Source: Dicaeum eximium (taxonomy: Eukaryota; Chordata; Aves; Passeriformes; Dicaeidae). From it: a stretch of 64,000 bases of DNA. The notes below the pieces were generated by a model that was given only the letters and a program-made list of their open reading frames with translations, had not been told where the DNA came from and did not search any database. Position 1 is the first letter of the stretch, and every line of letters begins with the position of its first letter. Shown in pieces: positions 60,301-64,000 of the stretch. The stretch is from the NCBI GenBank assembly GCA_013396995.1, contig VWZP01006004.1:517645-581644 (forward strand), read 5' to 3'. The translations under genes and the position numbers were made by a program.

Positions 60301-63300
60301 AATTTTCTAGGGTGGAAATAGGAAGAAAACTTATGGAAATAGGAAGAAAGCTGGACTTAGGACACTTAGTGTCTCCCACATGGACACAGGTGTGCCCCTG
60401 GGTGGGGAGGATGTGACCCTGCCCAGCCAGCACTGGATGTGAGCATGGCCAAACTCACTGGGTTGCTGTGAATAAAACAACTTTCACGTGACAGTTTGCA
60501 GGACAGCCCCTGGAAAGACAAACACAAGAGGGTGGGTTGTTGTCCAGGCCATCCCAGCACTCACACAGCAATGGGAGGGACTGTTCAGTCATTGTAAAAA
60601 TGTGTTTTGGACCCGTGTTGGCAGGGAGGAAGTAATCCCACACTTCACCTCCAACCCCCTGCCTGTCTCCTGCTGTTTCCCAGCTTGGAAACAGTGCTGA
60701 GGCTGTGGCACTGTGGGGCCATGGCAGTGGAAGAGCCCAGTGGTGCTGGTGGCACCAGCCTCTGTATCAGGGGAGTGGGGCTGAGAGCACCCTTTCATCT
60801 GACAGTGGCCAGGAGATGTCCCAAGCCACTGGCAGACACCACTGGCATCCCCTGTCCTTGGTGAGAGCTGTGTAGATGCTCAGCCCCCTGCTACAAATCA
60901 CCAGTTTCTACTGCTCTCTCCCACAACAATCCACATTACTTTGAGGGGGAAAAAATTCCTGGTCACAGACTGGTTGCCTGGTCACCTTCTGACACCACAG
61001 TCTCACCAAGGTGCCAAACAGCTTCTGCCATCCAAAGCTGTGGGATGCTCGAGATGGGCAGGGGTCATTTTTGGTGATTAGATTGCAAAGCAGGAGTCTA
61101 AGTTTCACGGGTACCCAAAAAAAGAAGGTGAAGGAAATGAAAGTTACAACCACAATAAAGGTATAATGGGTATAGGAGGGTTGATAAGATAAAGCAAGTT
61201 CTTTTATGGCTTATTTCCTGGCCTTGATCACTTGATACAGATCAAGATTACAACAGTTAATGGCTCTGTTACTTGGTGACTTGGTCTCTGGGAATTTTGG
61301 TTGCTACTCCTCAGGTCTTTCTCCCTCACCCCTCTCTTTTGTTATCTGATGCAAAAGCAGCATTATAAGGACATAAAAGATAGCCCAATTAGGAAAATTT
61401 AATCCAAAACAAGGTAGATTGAAGTGCTTCCATAAAAGATCTTTTCATCAGAATTTTCACCATTTTATTTGAGGTCAAACAACCACTTAGAAAGAACAGT
61501 TTCATCTCTTCAAACATTTCACAACATATATCATAGACAGCTCTGCCTGATAAATTAATTATTAAAGATTTTACATTATCTACATTGGCAAGTTCATTAG
61601 GACCACTTCAAAGCTTCCCAGAGACTCAAAATGCACAGGAAACAAGCACCAGACATTTTGGCTTAATCGGAAAGCTCACTCTGCCTTCTCTTATTTAACT
61701 TAGTTTGCATATATTATTCAAATGAAATAAATAGAGCTGCCTCCTCTGCTCATCCAGGCAAAGCCTTTAGCAGCAATCCACAGGCTCATTCAGCCTGGGC
61801 ATGCACCAACCACCCCATGCAATCCAGACCCCCTCAAGGCTCATCCATGGGCTAAACACTGCTCCTGTTGGCTCAGGTGGTGCTGAGATGCTCGCAGTGT
61901 TGAGACCCAGGTCCCTGCAGACAGACAGGACAGGACAGGACAGCAGGTCACGTGGCACAGTCACACCTCCACCTGTGACATGGCTCTTCACCACAAAGAA
62001 CTTCTCATCAGCACAGGCAGGAGATATCTGCAAAATGCTTTGTGATCTGAAAATATCTTTTCTTACAAGATCATTACTCTTCTGGAATGAGGTTCCTATG
62101 CAGAATACCCATCAGTTTGTCATTATTAATTCTATCAGGAAGGAAAGCAAATTAGCCTAAGTTTTGGTGCTCAATGAGTCAGAACCAGTTAGAAGTCACC
62201 TCTGGGTACAGAAACCTTAACAATGTGGCTCTGCAATACCAGACACTCAGTAACAACCTAGAAGCTCTTCCAGAGATCAATATTTTCCCTTCTGTTTTCT
62301 GCTTCCTTTAGCACATTTTTAGGAGATGGGAATGAAGACTTTTTTTACCTTTATTAAATAAAGAACTTGATGAGGAAGACAGAATGGAGGCGCATTTTGG
62401 CCACCAGACAATGCAGTAAGGTGTTTTTGAGTGGTGGCTTAATTAATTTTAAATTACATAGACACATCGATATCACATTGATGGTCTGTCCACTGTGATA
62501 CTTGTTATTCCTGCCCTGAGCTGGGTCCAAAGTAGAGAAAGTTAATCAAATTCAATCCTCCTGGTTTGTTCTCCTCTCATGCTGGGGTTGTAGGATAGCT
62601 GAAGGAGGGAGGACAGACCTGCTTTCACACTGCAGTTTTTTCCTTGGACTGGCTGTGGACAGGCAGAATGGCATCTCTAGGCCTGGAGCAACTGGGGCAA
62701 GTTCTGTGAAAATGCTGAGCTTTTCTCTTCCCTGTCCTCCCCCTGGTACACTGGGATCTGCCAGCAGCTTGGTTATTTCATACTGTGCACGCTCCCCAAG
62801 TCACACTCCCACATACGGGAAGTATTTTCTTTCCTCCCTGTATTTGATTGCCACTGCTCCCACGGTCCATCAGCTAGCCCAAAGTGATATAATAATGATT
62901 TGCTGGCAAAAAATAATCAAGAAAACAATTTCACTGGCACAGGCTGATTACCTTGTGTTTAGCTACTGTCCTAAATTCAAACTGAAAATGCTGCGGAACA
63001 GGAGAGGAAAAGGCACATGGAGAGCTGGAAAGGCACATGACCAACATTTGAAATGTTTTGGACTGATCCTTCTCCCTTCCCTGGGCTGGTGCACAGCTCC
63101 AGCAGGTGCAGCTTTCCACAACCCTCTATTAAAAGCCACCGCCAAATTCAAAATCTAACCCCAAATTATTATTATTACTGTTATTGTGAGTCAGAGGAGG
63201 CTGAAAGGACCATTTCACAACCCTGATGGGATTCAGCTGCAGAGTTCACCATCAGCAAATGATCTCTGTGAGCATCATGCCAATGTTGCAGTGCTTTTAA

Positions 63301-63856
63301 AATGTCCTGACACGTGCTTTAGTATGAACATCACTGGATTCTGGCTGGTTTCCAAAAAATGAATCTTCTCAGCAAATATTCTGCAGGGTGAGCATAATGT
63401 GGTCTGTAACACAAATGCAAAACATGGCTGTAGTTTACCCCGAGGGGGACACTGATGTGTGATGAACTAAATGGGCCTTTTTGGCCCAGACTGCCAGGGT
63501 TGCAGGAATCCCCTGTGGGCAAGGCTGAAAGATAAGGTGAGAATAATCGAGAAACAGCAATTAGCTTCACCCAAGGAGGTTAATGAGGAAAGAAATTTTC
63601 CTGTTATAACAGTCCTGGCCACCAGCCTCTCCCTCCTGTCTGTCCTGTCCCACCTCAGGGACAGTCTGCAATCCCAGCCCCATCCAATGACCCATCTCAA
63701 TGCTGGGATGCTGATTGCAGAACAGACCTTTTATTCTCTTCTGTCAGACTATGGGTTTTGCTGTGCTGTGTTGTACCTACATTGTATTCCAGGGATCTGC
63801 AGTGTGGAGAACACCACAGTTGCTGGCCAGGCCTGACTGCAGGGGAACTGGAATTG
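57311..63856. other. Non-coding stretch, no gene recognised
   Basis: No repeat or exon was supported. Strand bias changes back toward C and A on the plus strand near 60.9 kb. There is a local doubling of GGAAATAGGAAGAAA near 60314-60351. A 167-codon frame at 62655-63158 (plus) is the longest uninterrupted one apart from the CR1 fusion, but no family is recognised. Confidence 0.4.
61925..61943. repeat. (ACAGG) pentamer repeat, about 4 units
   Basis: Nearly four perfect ACAGG units in a row, inside GC-richer sequence. Confidence 0.85.
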
Positions 63857-64000
63857 CTGAGCCTGGAGAACAGTCTGAGAGAAAAAGGAGCCAGACCCTT
63901 TCCAGATGTGCACAGCAAAAGGTCACAAGGCAAGCTGCAACAAGGGAAATGTGCTTGGGTATCAGAAATAAACCTTTTTGCTCCAAGGTGGTCAGCACTA
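63857..64000 (+). mobile_element. CR1 LINE fragment running off the window
   Basis: The final 140 bases follow the CR1 ORF2 carboxyl-end pattern in sense orientation: GAGCCTGGAGAA, GGAGCCAGACCCTTTCCAG, a worn match to the DRTRG-encoding part, then TATCAGAAATAAACCTTTTT and GGTGGTCAGCACT. It has many substitutions and an internal deletion. The left boundary is approximate and the 3' end lies beyond the window. This orientation is opposite to the copy at 56.6 kb. Confidence 0.8.

Larger units (their letters stand above)
44715..60500 (+). other. Inferred plus-strand transcript (possibly lncRNA)
   Basis: From the island to roughly 60 kb the plus strand tends to G over C and T over A (for example 18 G and 11 C at 49141-49200). 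The bias then fades, and past about 60.9 kb it resembles the left arm again. By the usual transcription-linked skew this suggests a rightward transcript of about 15 kb. I see only one plausible exon (46507-46655) and no protein family, so a long non-coding RNA or a gene with few exons fits better than a large coding gene. The right end is approximate and judged by eye. Confidence 0.3.

Noticed and set aside
1..64000. Bacterial-type features: operons, CRISPR, tRNA, rRNA, phage or toxin systems
   Set aside because: None was seen. Base composition, CR1 elements and the CpG island make this vertebrate DNA, and most open frames of 60-130 codons are chance.

Overview
This window is vertebrate nuclear DNA and most likely avian. 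Three fragments of CR1, the LINE typical of bird genomes, are recognisable. The sequence is AT-rich and non-coding in appearance, with one GC-rich CpG island that contains an assembly gap of 441 N (positions 43936-44376). There are no operons, ribosome binding sites, phage, plasmid or CRISPR structures. I could not identify any gene by name.

Layout. 1-43.4 kb: AT-rich, intron-like sequence holding a short CR1 3' tail (9714), a recent 49-bp tandem duplication (31452), simple repeats, and a set of short open segments flanked by plausible splice signals on the minus strand. 43.43-44.53 kb: a CpG island with a gap through its core, with GC-rich shores from about 41.6 kb. 44.6-61 kb: intron-like or intergenic sequence with a plus-strand TATAAAAAG, one plausible plus-strand exon (46507-46655), and a 5'-truncated CR1 copy (56553-57310). 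61-64 kb: mixed sequence ending in another CR1 fragment that runs off the window.

The most informative signal is compositional. Left of the island the plus strand is mostly C-rich over G and A-rich over T; right of it the bias turns to G and T up to roughly 60 kb. Transcribed vertebrate DNA usually shows excess G and T on the coding strand. I therefore infer a divergent promoter: a minus-strand gene running left beyond position 1, and a plus-strand transcript running right for about 15 kb. Nine of the candidate minus-strand exons between 20.7 and 7.0 kb can be joined in one continuous reading frame. Pseudo-exons are common in introns, I chose among open frames when making the chain, and no product is recognised, so each exon call is low confidence. 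I found no evidence of a previously undescribed system; the best leads are the skew switch, the candidate exon chain and the paired-cysteine exon at 7.0-7.3 kb.
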